Below, one piece after another: positions 25,320-33,608 of a DNA stretch of 64,000 nt (position 1 is its first letter; each line of letters opens with the position of its first letter). The DNA comes from Actinomycetospora lutea (lineage in GTDB: Bacteria > Actinomycetota > Actinomycetes > Mycobacteriales > Pseudonocardiaceae). Position numbers and translations under genes: made by a program. The DNA lies in contig NZ_JAQZAL010000018.1 of the NCBI RefSeq assembly GCF_028737205.1, positions 62,001 through 126,000 of the forward strand, in the 5' to 3' direction. The notes under the pieces were generated by a model, which saw only the letters and a list, made by a program, of their open reading frames with translations, made no database searches and was not told where the DNA came from.

Positions 25320-28193
25320 TCATGAATCCCGGAGTGCCTCCCGGGCCAGGTCGACGAGGCCGTCGTCGTCGCGGGCGGCGCCGCGGTGCTCGGCGCGGGC
25401 GAGGGCGTCGGCGCCGAGGCGGGCGGCCAGCGCGTCGCGCAGGACGGCGAGGCGCGCGGCGTCCGCCCCGAACAGCGGCCCGCCCGACCGGCGCGCCACC
25501 AGCCCGCCGAGCAGCTCCGCGGCGACCTCGTCCCGCCCGGCCTGGACCAGCAGCTCGACCACGGCCCGCAGCCCGACCCACTGGTGGGTGCGGTTGCCGG
25601 TGCCGCGCCAGTGCTCCAGCGACTCCGCGGCCGCCCGGGCGGCGGCGGGGACGTCGCCCTGGCGGGCGTGCAGCGAGGTGACGGTCACCAGCGCGACGCC
25701 GAGCACGTACTGCTCGCCCACCGCGCGGGCACGGCGCGCGGCGTCGACGACGAGGTCGAGCGCCGCGGCGGGATCGTGCTCCACGCGCACCTCGCCGCGG
25801 GTGTAGACGCTCCACGGGCGCATCAGGGGATCGCCGCCGTCGCGCACCGCGGCGTCCAGGGCGTCCGCGCCGGCGAGGGCCTCGTCCCGGTCCCCGTCGT
25901 AGGCGACGGCGAGGACGCGGCAGCAGCAGGCGAGGGCCCACACGCGGTGGTCGCCGGCGGCCGCGGCCAGGCGCTCGGCGTCCGCCGCCGCGGACGCCGA
26001 CTCCGCGGACCGCCCGGCGAACCCCGCCACCTCGGAGTGCAGGAAGGCCAGGACGGCGGCGGCCCCGTCGTCCCCGTCGGCGAGGGCCCGCCGCCCCTCG
26101 GCCACGTGCCGCTCGGCGCGGTCGAGGTCGCCGGCGAACCGCGCGCCCTCGGCCGCCACCGCGTGCACCGCCGCCCGCGCGGCACCGAGATCGCCACCGC
26201 CGGCCAGCAGCGCCTCGGCCCACGCGAACAGCTCCGGTGTCATCCGCACCTCGCCGACGTCGACCAGGGCGGCGACGAGATCCGCGGCCAGCGCCGGATC
26301 GTGCGCGGACGCCCAGGCCACCGCGGCCCGCAGCTCGTCCCACTCGGCGAGGACGGCGGCCAGGCGACGGTCGGCGTCCGGCCCCGCGAGGCGCCCGGTG
26401 CGGCGCAGGAACCCGCGCGCCTCCTCGGCGTGACGCCGGTGCAGCGCGGCGGTCTCCCCGGCCTCCTCGAGGCGCTCGCGGGCGTACGCGCGGACCGTCT
26501 CGAGCAGGGCGTAGCGCGAGGGTCCGTGGCGGGCGTGGTCGACCGACGCGGTGACCAGCGACTTGTCCACGAGGTCGGCGAGCACGCCGTCGAGGTCGGG
26601 GTCGTCGGCGACGGCCCGCGCGGCGGCGAGGGTGAAGCTGCCGGCGAACACGCCGAGCCGGGCGAGCACCGTCTGCTCGCGGGGGTCGAGCAGGCGGTAG
26701 GACCAGTCGACGACGGCGTGCAGCGTCCGGTGACGCAGGTCGGCGCCGCGGTGGGGGCTGCGCAGGAAGCGCCGGTGCAGGGGCAGGTCGGCGGCGAGCT
26801 CGGCGGGCGAGAGCACGCGCATCCGGGCGGCGGCCAGCTCGAGGGCCAGCGGGAGCCGGTCGAGGCGCCGGCAGATCTCGGTGACCGCCTCGCGGTTGGC
26901 GTCGGAGAGCGCGAAGGCGGGGTCGGCGGCGGCCGCGCGCTCGGCGAACAGCGCGACCGCGGCGTCCTCGGCGAGCGGCGGGACCGGCCGCACGCGCTCG
27001 CCGGTCACGCCGAGCGGCTCGCGGCTGGTGGCGAGCACGGCGACCGTCGGGCAGGCGGCGGCGAGGCCCGTGACCAGCGCGGCGACGGCGTCGACGACGT
27101 GCTCGGCGTTGTCGAGCACCAGCAGCAGGCGCCGGCCGCGCAGGACGGCGGGGACGCGGTCGCGGGGGTCGGTGCCCGACGCGCCGGGTGCGCCGACCGC
27201 GGCCACGACCGCCGGGGCGACCTCGGCGCCCGTGGCGACGGTGGCGAGCTCGGCGACGACGACCCCGTCCGCGAACGACGCGCCCACCGCCGCGGCGACG
27301 TGCCGGGCGAGCGTCGTCTTCCCGACCCCGCCGGGACCCACCAGGGTCACCGGCCCGTCCCCGATCGCCGCCGCGATCCCCGCGAGCGCGGTGTCGCGCC
27401 CGCGCAGCGCCGGCCCCGGGGGAGCAGCGAACGACGCCCTCGCTGCCTCGGGAGCAGCGGAGGTGACATTCGCTGCCAGCACCTCGGGCGCGGCCGGCGG
27501 CGACCCCGCCAGCACGAGGGCTTCGAGGCGGCGCATCTCCGGGCCCGGGTCGAGGCCCAGCTCGTCGGCGAGCAGGCGGCGGTGGGCCGCGACCGCGGCG
27601 AGCGCGTCACCCGCCCGCCCGGCGCGGTGCAGCGCCTCGACCAGCAGTTCGCGGCGCCGCTCGCGGAACGGGGCCGCGGCCACGAGCTCCTCGAGGCGGG
27701 CGACCGCGTCGGCGGGGCGCCCGAGGTCGAGGTCGGCGCGCGCCCGCGCGTCCTCGAGGTCCGCGCGCAGCTCGCCGAGGCGCGCCGCGACCGGCCGGAA
27801 CGGCTCCTCGTCGGCGAACTCGGCGAACGCCGGGCCGCGCCACAGCGCCAGCGCCTCGTCGAGCAGGTCGGCGGCCCCCGCCCCCGCGCGGGCCCGGTCC
27901 CGCAGGGCGACGACCGCGGTCGCGTCGAGCGCGTCGGTCGGCAGGTCGAGCACGTAGCCGGGCGGTTCGGTGCGCAGCACCCCGTCCCCGAGCACCCGCC
28001 GGGCCCGCGCCACCAGGCTGTGCAGGGCCGCCTCGCCGTGCTCCGGCGGGTCGTCGGGCCACACGTGCGCGACCAGCCGGTCGACGGCCACCACCCGTCC
28101 GGGCTCGAGGGCGAGGACGGCGAGCAGGCGGCGCACGCGCGCCGAGCGGACCGGGGCGTCGTCGACCGCGATCGCTCCCAGGACCCGCACCAT
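25320..28193 (-). CDS. AfsR/SARP-type transcriptional regulator (SARP 1)
   Basis: The product is 957 aa. An N-terminal OmpR-type winged helix (VRSARVRRLLAVLALEPGRVVAVDRLVAHVW, about 10-90) is followed by a bacterial transcriptional activator domain (about 95-240). An NB-ARC/STAND ATPase comes next (Walker A VGPGGVGKTTLARHV near 283; Walker B LLLVLDNAEHV; ATSREPLGV sensor). The C-terminal 450 residues are helical and TPR-like. These proteins activate nearby promoters at direct repeats, often of specialised-metabolism genes. The start ATG 28193 gives the family N-terminus. It is divergent from the MarR gene. No clear 11-bp repeats were seen in its own promoter, unlike SARPs 2 and 3. Confidence 0.9.
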   Translation of the reverse strand: MVRVLGAIAVDDAPVRSARVRRLLAVLALEPGRVVAVDRLVAHVWPDDPPEHGEAALHSLVARARRVLGDGVLRTEPPGYVLDLPTDALDATAVVALRDRARAGAGAADLLDEALALWRGPAFAEFADEEPFRPVAARLGELRADLEDARARADLDLGRPADAVARLEELVAAAPFRERRRELLVEALHRAGRAGDALAAVAAHRRLLADELGLDPGPEMRRLEALVLAGSPPAAPEVLAANVTSAAPEAARASFAAPPGPALRGRDTALAGIAAAIGDGPVTLVGPGGVGKTTLARHVAAAVGASFADGVVVAELATVATGAEVAPAVVAAVGAPGASGTDPRDRVPAVLRGRRLLLVLDNAEHVVDAVAALVTGLAAACPTVAVLATSREPLGVTGERVRPVPPLAEDAAVALFAERAAAADPAFALSDANREAVTEICRRLDRLPLALELAAARMRVLSPAELAADLPLHRRFLRSPHRGADLRHRTLHAVVDWSYRLLDPREQTVLARLGVFAGSFTLAAARAVADDPDLDGVLADLVDKSLVTASVDHARHGPSRYALLETVRAYARERLEEAGETAALHRRHAEEARGFLRRTGRLAGPDADRRLAAVLAEWDELRAAVAWASAHDPALAADLVAALVDVGEVRMTPELFAWAEALLAGGGDLGAARAAVHAVAAEGARFAGDLDRAERHVAEGRRALADGDDGAAAVLAFLHSEVAGFAGRSAESASAAADAERLAAAAGDHRVWALACCCRVLAVAYDGDRDEALAGADALDAAVRDGGDPLMRPWSVYTRGEVRVEHDPAAALDLVVDAARRARAVGEQYVLGVALVTVTSLHARQGDVPAAARAAAESLEHWRGTGNRTHQWVGLRAVVELLVQAGRDEVAAELLGGLVARRSGGPLFGADAARLAVLRDALAARLGADALARAEHRGAARDDDGLVDLAREALRDS

Positions 28194-28237
28194 GCCCACC
28201 ACGGCCCCCTTCACCCGCGGCGGGAGCGTAGCGCCGC

Positions 28238-28291
28238 TTGACACCCCCTCGACCCGATGTTTGCATGACTGCACACATTGCAGGATTGCAA
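28238..28291 (+). promoter_or_regulatory. MarR promoter with double palindromic operator
   Basis: A consensus -35 TTGACA (28238-28243) has a 17-bp spacer to 28261. Two palindromes follow: TTGCA-TGAC-TGCAC (28261-28274) and the perfect TTGCA-GGAT-TGCAA (28278-28291), 17 bp apart centre to centre, ending 8 bp before the MarR ATG. This is a classic autoregulatory MarR operator placed over the -10 region. Confidence 0.7.
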
Positions 28292-28299
28292 GGATCAGC

Positions 28300-28752
28300 A
28301 TGGACGAACGCGAGCGCCTAGCGGCCGGCTTCGGCGACATGCGGCGCGCGATGATCCCGGCGTTCCTGCTCGACCTGCTCAGCGCCGTGGACGGCGGCGA
28401 CGAGCTGTCGCTGACGCAGCTCGCCACGCTCTACGTCCTCGACGTCCGCGAGCCGGTGTCCCTCGGGGGCCTCGCGGAGCGGGTCGGGCGCTCGCACTCC
28501 GCGACCAGCCGCCTCGTCGACGCCCTCGTGCGCCGCGGGCTCGTCGAGCGCCAGGAGCACCCCACCGACCGGCGGGTCCGCCGGGTCGCGATCAGCAAGG
28601 ACGGTGACGCGCTGCTCCGCCGCCTCGAGCGCACCCGGGCCGACGCCCAGCTCGAGATCATGAACCGCCTCGACCCCGCGGACCGGGCCCTGGTGGGACG
28701 CGCGATGGCCCTGCTCGGCGACGCCGCCCGGCAGGAGAGGAGGACCCCGTGA
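28300..28752 (+). CDS. MarR-family transcriptional repressor
   Basis: The product is 150 aa. The winged helix-turn-helix is clear: LTQLATLYVLDVREPVSLGGLAERVGRSHSATSRLVDALVRRGLVER, then the DRRVRRVAISKDG wing (about 40-105). N- and C-terminal helices form the dimer interface. It overlaps the start of the PEP-synthase-like enzyme (GTGA), so both are one transcript. It probably represses this operon through the paired TTGCA palindromes just upstream and is released by a small aromatic or drug ligand (family knowledge). Confidence 0.92.
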   Translation: MDERERLAAGFGDMRRAMIPAFLLDLLSAVDGGDELSLTQLATLYVLDVREPVSLGGLAERVGRSHSATSRLVDALVRRGLVERQEHPTDRRVRRVAISKDGDALLRRLERTRADAQLEIMNRLDPADRALVGRAMALLGDAARQERRTP

Positions 28753-31316
28753 CCACGACGACCGGCCTGGTGCTGGCCCTGGAGGCGATCGACCCCGCCG
28801 ACCCCGCGACGCTCGGACGTGTCGGTGGCAAGGCGACCAACCTCGCGGCCCTCGTGCGCGCCGGCCTCCCGGTGCCCGGCGGCGTCTGCGTCACCACGGC
28901 CGCCTACCGGCGGGCGGTCGGCACGGCGCTCGACGGGCTGCTCTCCGACCCCGGCGACACCGGCGTCCTCGCCGAGAAGGCCCGCGCGGCCGTCCTCGCC
29001 GTGCCGGTGCCCGACGACGTCGCCGACGCCGTGCGCGCCGCGTGCCCCGACGGGCCGGTGGCGGTGCGCTCGTCGGCGACCGCCGAGGACCTCCCCGACG
29101 CCAGCTTCGCCGGTCAGCAGGACACCGAGCTCAACGTGGTCGGCCCCGACGCGGTGCTCGAGGCGGTGCGCCGCTGCTGGGCCTCGCTGTGGACCGACCG
29201 CGCCGTGGCCTACCGCGGCGCCCAGGGCATCGACCACGCCGCGGTCGCCCTCGCCGTCGTCATCCAGCGGATGGTCGACGCCCGGTGGGCCGGCGTGCTG
29301 TTCACCGCGAACCCGGTCACCGGGCGGCGCGGGCAGTCGGTGATCGAGGCGGCGCCCGGGCTCGGCGAGTCGGTGGTCTCCGGGTCGGTCGATCCCGAGC
29401 ACCTGGTGGTCGACCCCGACGGGACCGTCGCCCAGCGGCGGGCCGGCGCGGGCGGGGCGGTCGTGCTCGCCCGGGCCGGCGGGGGCACCGAGACGGTCGC
29501 CCGCACCGACGCCGCGTCCCTCGCCGCCGAGCACGTCCACGCCCTCACCGCCCTCGGCGGGCGCGCCGAGGCGCTGTTCGGCGCCCCCCAGGACACCGAG
29601 TGGGCGATCGACGGCGACGGCCGGGCCTGGCTGACCCAGTCGCGGCCGATCACCACGCTCTACCCGCTCGTCCCGGGGCGCCCGGGCCGGCGCGTGTACT
29701 TCTCGGCGAACGTCGCGCAGGGCGTGTTCCGCCCGTTCACCCCGGTCGGGCTCTCGGCCGCCCGCCACCTCGCGACGGGCGCCGCGCGCCTGTTCGGTAC
29801 GCCGGTCGACGACCCCGAGCAGGGCCCGCCGATGCTGTCCGTGGCCGGCGAGCGCGTGTTCGTCGACATCACCGACGTGCTGCGCAGCCGGGTCGGCCGC
29901 GCCGGGGCCCTCGGCGTGCTCGGGGTGATGGAGCGGCGCTCGGCCGAGGTCATCGCCACGCGACTCGACGACCCGGAGCTGGCGGTGACGCGCCGCTCGC
30001 CGCTGCCCGCCCTGCGCCGGGTCGGTCGGATCGCCGTCCGCTACCGCGTCCCGGTCCACGTCGTGGGCGCCTGGCTCCGCCCCGCGCGAGCCCGCGCGCG
30101 GGCCGAGGACCGGATCCGGAGCGGCGAGCGCATCCTGCCGTCACCCGCGGGCGCGACCCGCGAGGAGCGCCTCGACCGGGTGCGCTGGATGCTCACCGAC
30201 GGCTTCGCCCCGATGGCGCCGCGGATCGCGCCGGCGCCGGTCGCCGGGTTCCTCGCGCTCGGCCTCGCCGCGGAGCTCCTCGGCGAGCGCGCCCGCCCGG
30301 GCGAGCTGGGCACCGTGCTGCGCGGGCTGCCGCACAACGTCACCACGCAGATGGACCTGGCGCTGTGGGACCTCGCGGTCCACCTGCGCGACGACCCCGC
30401 GGCCGTCGCCGACCTGACCGCGGGCGCGCGGCCGGACGGGCTCGACGCCTTCCTCGCCGTCCACGGCCGGCGCGCGGTCGCCGAGATCGACCTGGGCCTG
30501 CCGCGATGGTCCGACGACCCGGCGCACCTGCTCGGCGTGCTCGCCAACTACGTCCGCCTCGACGACCCCGCCCGCGCCCCGGACGCGGTGTTCGCCCGCG
30601 GTGCCGCCGAGGCCGAGGCCACGGTCCGCACCCTCGCCGCGCGCGCCGGCGGCCTGCGCGGGCGGGTCGTGGCGTTCGCCCTGCACCGCGCCCGCGCGCT
30701 CGTCGGGCTGCGCGAGCTGCCGAAGTACTGGCTGGTCACGGTGCTCGCGGCGGCCCGGGCGGAGCTCGCCGTGGTGGGCGCCGAGCTGGCCGCCGCCGGG
30801 CACCTGGAGCACGCCGAGGACGTCTTCTTCCTCACCCTGTCCGAGGCCCGCGAGGACGTCGACCGGCGCCCCCTGGTGGCGCAGCGGAGGGCCACCTACG
30901 AGCGGGAGCTGCGCCGCCGCCACGTCCCGCGGATCGTGCTCTCCGACGGGACCGAGCCCGAGGCGCTCGCCGACCCGGAGCCCGCCGAGGGCGGCGCCCT
31001 GACCGGCGTCCCGGCGTCGGCGGGCACGGTGACCGGCCGGGTGCGGGTCATCACCGACCCGCACGGCGCCCACCTCGAGCCCGGCGACGTGCTGGTCTGC
31101 CCGTCGACCGACCCGGGGTGGACGCCCCTGTTCCTCACCGCCGGCGGGCTGGTGATGGAGATGGGCGGGTCGAACTCCCACGGAGCCGTCGTCGCCCGCG
31201 AGTACGGGCTGCCCGCCGTCGTGGGCGTCCGCGACGCCGTCGCCCGCCTCGCCGACGTGTCGTGGGTGCGCGTCGACGGGACGAGCGGGCGGGTCGAGCC
31301 TCAGCCCAACCGGTAG
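28749..31316 (+). CDS. PEP synthase-like dikinase, rifampicin phosphotransferase-like
   Basis: The product is 855 aa, close to the size of rifampicin phosphotransferase (RPH). These three-domain enzymes use ATP to phosphorylate a catalytic His, then move the phosphate to the substrate. ATP-grasp domain (1-310): GRVGGKATNLAALVRAGLPVP, RSSATAEDLPDASFAGQQDT, FTANPVTGRRGQ, QSRPITTLY. Middle helical substrate domain about 320-740. Swivelling domain 750-855 with GGSNSHGAVVAREYGLPAVVG holding the catalytic His. Fusion order and length fit RPH better than PEP synthase, which has a C-terminal PEP barrel that is absent here. Coupling to a MarR repressor supports a drug-inactivation role. No rifamycin-associated (RAE) element was seen upstream. 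The substrate is an inference. Confidence 0.8.
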   Translation: MTTTTGLVLALEAIDPADPATLGRVGGKATNLAALVRAGLPVPGGVCVTTAAYRRAVGTALDGLLSDPGDTGVLAEKARAAVLAVPVPDDVADAVRAACPDGPVAVRSSATAEDLPDASFAGQQDTELNVVGPDAVLEAVRRCWASLWTDRAVAYRGAQGIDHAAVALAVVIQRMVDARWAGVLFTANPVTGRRGQSVIEAAPGLGESVVSGSVDPEHLVVDPDGTVAQRRAGAGGAVVLARAGGGTETVARTDAASLAAEHVHALTALGGRAEALFGAPQDTEWAIDGDGRAWLTQSRPITTLYPLVPGRPGRRVYFSANVAQGVFRPFTPVGLSAARHLATGAARLFGTPVDDPEQGPPMLSVAGERVFVDITDVLRSRVGRAGALGVLGVMERRSAEVIATRLDDPELAVTRRSPLPALRRVGRIAVRYRVPVHVVGAWLRPARARARAEDRIRSGERILPSPAGATREERLDRVRWMLTDGFAPMAPRIAPAPVAGFLALGLAAELLGERARPGELGTVLRGLPHNVTTQMDLALWDLAVHLRDDPAAVADLTAGARPDGLDAFLAVHGRRAVAEIDLGLPRWSDDPAHLLGVLANYVRLDDPARAPDAVFARGAAEAEATVRTLAARAGGLRGRVVAFALHRARALVGLRELPKYWLVTVLAAARAELAVVGAELAAAGHLEHAEDVFFLTLSEAREDVDRRPLVAQRRATYERELRRRHVPRIVLSDGTEPEALADPEPAEGGALTGVPASAGTVTGRVRVITDPHGAHLEPGDVLVCPSTDPGWTPLFLTAGGLVMEMGGSNSHGAVVAREYGLPAVVGVRDAVARLADVSWVRVDGTSGRVEPQPNR

Positions 31317-32386
31317 AAGCGGAAGATCTCGTGGTCGAGCTCGTCGAGGACCTCGACCGTCGTGAACCCCGCCTCCCGCGCGTACGCCTCGAGCGTCCCG
31401 CGGCGCATCACGGTGCCGGTGCCGACCGAGCCCGGTGTGGACATCCCGTCGGGCAGGCAGCACATCAGCGAGAAGCCGTAGAACAGCCGCTCGATCTCGT
31501 CGCCGTCGGGCGCGAAGGCGTCGGCGACCTTCTCGTCCATGATCAGGACGGTGCCGCCCGGAGCGACGGCCCGGCGCATCGCCGCGAGCACGCCGACCGG
31601 GTCGGGCATGTCGTGCAGGCACTCGAAGGCGCAGACGAGGTCGTACGCGCCGGCCTCCGCCGTCTCGATCCCGGCGCGGTGCACGGTGACGCGGTCGGCG
31701 ACGCCGTCGTCCGCGGCGTGCCGGCGCGCGGCGTCGACCGAGGCGGCGTCGACGTCGAACCCGTCGACCGTGGCGGTCGGGTAGGCGCGGGCGATGCCGA
31801 TCGCCGACCAGCCCTCGCCGAGACCGACATCGGCCACCCGCCCGCCCGCGCGCAGGGCCGCGTCGACGTCGCCGAGCAGCGGCAGGTGGTCGCGGCACAG
31901 CGCGTCGCGCAGCAGCGGGCGGTTCTGGGCGGCCTGGCCCTCCCGCGCGTCGTCCCCGAAGGTCTCCCAGCTGACCCCGCCGCCGGTGCGGTAGGCCTCG
32001 AGGAGGTCGTCGATCCGGCGCAGGGTCGCCACGAGGATGCGCGCGAACGGCGTCAGGACGGCCTCGCTGTCGAGGTCGGCGAGCACCGGGACGTGCGCGT
32101 CCGGGATCGCGAAGCGCCGCGCGTCGGGCGCGGCGGCGGGGTCGTCGACGGTGAGCATGCCGCTCACCGCCTGGTGCTCCAGCCACTCCCGCGCGTAGCG
32201 CGACGCGGTCCCGGTCCGCGCGGCGAGCTCCGGCGCCGTCGCCGGGCCCTCCTCGGCGAGCGACCGGTACCACCCGAGCCGGTCGCCGAGGTAGAGCGCC
32301 GCGGTCTGTTCCATCCCGAGGATCCAGCCGAAGACGGTCTCGCCGCAGGCCTCGGTGGTGCGGGTACTGCTCTCGATCGTCGTCAT
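31301..32386 (-). CDS. SAM-dependent methyltransferase with N-terminal winged helix (MT1)
   Basis: The product is 361 aa. Residues 20-110 form a winged-helix region (LYLGDRLGWYRSLAEEGPATAPELAARTGTASRYAREWLEH), as in Rv2258c-type methyltransferases. The class I domain has SAM motif VADVGLGEGWSAIGIAR (about 190) with a following acidic strand end (DGFDVD) and CLHDMPDP. It shares its plan with the next gene (MT2), so the two are paralogues. Likely small-molecule methylation in this cluster. Its 3' end overlaps the dikinase gene by 16 bp (convergent). Three 11-bp CTG(T/C)C repeats lie just upstream of its start. Confidence 0.85.
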   Translation of the reverse strand: MTTIESSTRTTEACGETVFGWILGMEQTAALYLGDRLGWYRSLAEEGPATAPELAARTGTASRYAREWLEHQAVSGMLTVDDPAAAPDARRFAIPDAHVPVLADLDSEAVLTPFARILVATLRRIDDLLEAYRTGGGVSWETFGDDAREGQAAQNRPLLRDALCRDHLPLLGDVDAALRAGGRVADVGLGEGWSAIGIARAYPTATVDGFDVDAASVDAARRHAADDGVADRVTVHRAGIETAEAGAYDLVCAFECLHDMPDPVGVLAAMRRAVAPGGTVLIMDEKVADAFAPDGDEIERLFYGFSLMCCLPDGMSTPGSVGTGTVMRRGTLEAYAREAGFTTVEVLDELDHEIFRFYRLG

Positions 32387-32409
32387 GGGATCGACCGTGA
32401 CGACACCAC

Positions 32410-32442
32410 CTGTCGGTCCGCTGCCGTTCCCCTGTCAGCTAG
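32410..32442. promoter_or_regulatory. SARP-type direct repeats, site A
   Basis: CTGTC, CTGCC and CTGTC begin at 32410, 32421 and 32432, exactly 11 bp apart, with the last unit reading CTGTCAGC. They lie 24-56 bp upstream of MT1 and run into the MT2 stop codon. Eleven-bp phasing is the signature of SARP binding sites. Confidence 0.6.
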
Positions 32443-33485
32443 GGACGGACCTCGTAGACGAGGTTGAACGCGGTCTGCGCGGCGCGGCGGAAGCGCGTGA
32501 ACCCGGCGGTGGTGACGACGTCGCGGATCGCGGACTCGCCGGCCTGCGCCCCGAGCGCGTAGCCGCCGGGCTGCGAGAGCCCGTTCGGCACGCACAGGAA
32601 CGTCGACGCCGCGTAGTAGAGCCGGCCGACGGGGTTGAGGGTCTCCTCGACGGTGTCCCCGGCGTAGGGCTCGACCAGCAGCCAGGTGCCGTCCGGGGCC
32701 AGCGCCTCCCGCACCCGGCGGGCCGCGCCGACGGGGTCGCCCATGTCGTGCAGGCAGTCGAACATCGTCACGAGGTCGTAGCCGGTGCCGGTGAACCCCT
32801 GCGCCGACGCCACCTCGAACGTCACCCGGTCGCCCACCCCGGCGTCCGCCGCCTTCTTGCGGGCCAGCGCGATGGACTCGTCGTGGTAGTCCGAGCCGGT
32901 GACCGTGCTGCGCGGGAAGGCCTCGGCCATCAGCACCGAGGTCGTGCCCAGCCCGCAGCCCACGTCGGCGACCCGGGCGCCGTCGCGCAGTCTCGCCTCG
33001 ACCCCGTCGAGCGCCGGGATCCAGTGCGGCACCAGCTCGGCCACGTAGCCCGGCCGGAAGAATGCGTCGCACCCGATGAACACGTCCTCGTCGTGGTCGC
33101 TCCACGGCATCCCCTCCCCGGTGCGGAAGGCCTCCGCGATCCGCGGCTCGGCGCGCAGGTAGCCCAGCCCGATCCGGAAGATCGCCGACACGTTCGGGCC
33201 CTCCGGATCGGCCAGGCAGAACGCCTGCTCCTCGGTCAGCGAGAACGCGCCGCTCGTCGCGTCGTACGCGACGTAACCGCCGGCGGCCTGTCCCCGCAGC
33301 CACTCGGTGAGGTACCGCGCGTCGCAGCCGGTCCGCTCGGCGAGCACCTCCGGGGTGGCCGCTCCCCGCGCCAGCGCGCGGTACAGCCCGAGCCGGCCGC
33401 CGAGCACCACCTGCCCCGCGGCGCCGGTCGCCCCCATGTCCGTGACGACCTGCCCGAGGAACTCCATCACCTTGTCCTGGTCCAT
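32439..33485 (-). CDS. SAM-dependent methyltransferase with N-terminal winged helix (MT2)
   Basis: The product is 348 aa, and starts MDQDKVMEFLGQVVTDMGATGAAGQ with an AGGAGG site. N-terminal winged helix LGLYRALARGAATPEVLAERTGCDARYLTEWLRG (about 30-80); class I fold with VADVGCGLGTTSVLMAEAFP, then TGSDYHDES and DCLHDMGDPVGAARRV. It is a paralogue of MT1 and cotranscribed with it, 52 bp upstream, with repeat site A in the gap. It is divergent from SARP 2. The substrate is unknown. Confidence 0.87.
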   Translation of the reverse strand: MDQDKVMEFLGQVVTDMGATGAAGQVVLGGRLGLYRALARGAATPEVLAERTGCDARYLTEWLRGQAAGGYVAYDATSGAFSLTEEQAFCLADPEGPNVSAIFRIGLGYLRAEPRIAEAFRTGEGMPWSDHDEDVFIGCDAFFRPGYVAELVPHWIPALDGVEARLRDGARVADVGCGLGTTSVLMAEAFPRSTVTGSDYHDESIALARKKAADAGVGDRVTFEVASAQGFTGTGYDLVTMFDCLHDMGDPVGAARRVREALAPDGTWLLVEPYAGDTVEETLNPVGRLYYAASTFLCVPNGLSQPGGYALGAQAGESAIRDVVTTAGFTRFRRAAQTAFNLVYEVRP

Positions 33486-33545
33486 GCCGGCCTCCTGACC
33501 GTCGTGCCGGCTCCTCGCCGGCTGACGCGACGGTCGGCGCGCGCG

Positions 33546-33586
33546 CTGCCACGCCGCTGTCGGTGCGCTGCCAGCGGTCCTATGCT
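33546..33586 (+). promoter_or_regulatory. SARP-type direct repeats (site B) and -10 of the SARP 2 promoter
   Basis: CTGCC (33546), CTGTC (33557) and CTGCCAGC (33568) are spaced exactly 11 bp, followed by TATGCT (33581-33586) 13 bp after the last repeat begins. Repeats replacing the -35 at this distance are the textbook SARP-activated layout. The site also lies 61 bp upstream of MT2 on the other strand. Confidence 0.65.
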
Positions 33587-33608
33587 CGATGAGCCCGGGA
33601 TGCGAGGG

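Noticed and set aside
28749-31316. Phosphoenolpyruvate synthase (ppsA)
   Set aside because: The C-terminal PEP-binding barrel is absent; the swivel domain is at the C-terminus, as in rifampicin phosphotransferases.
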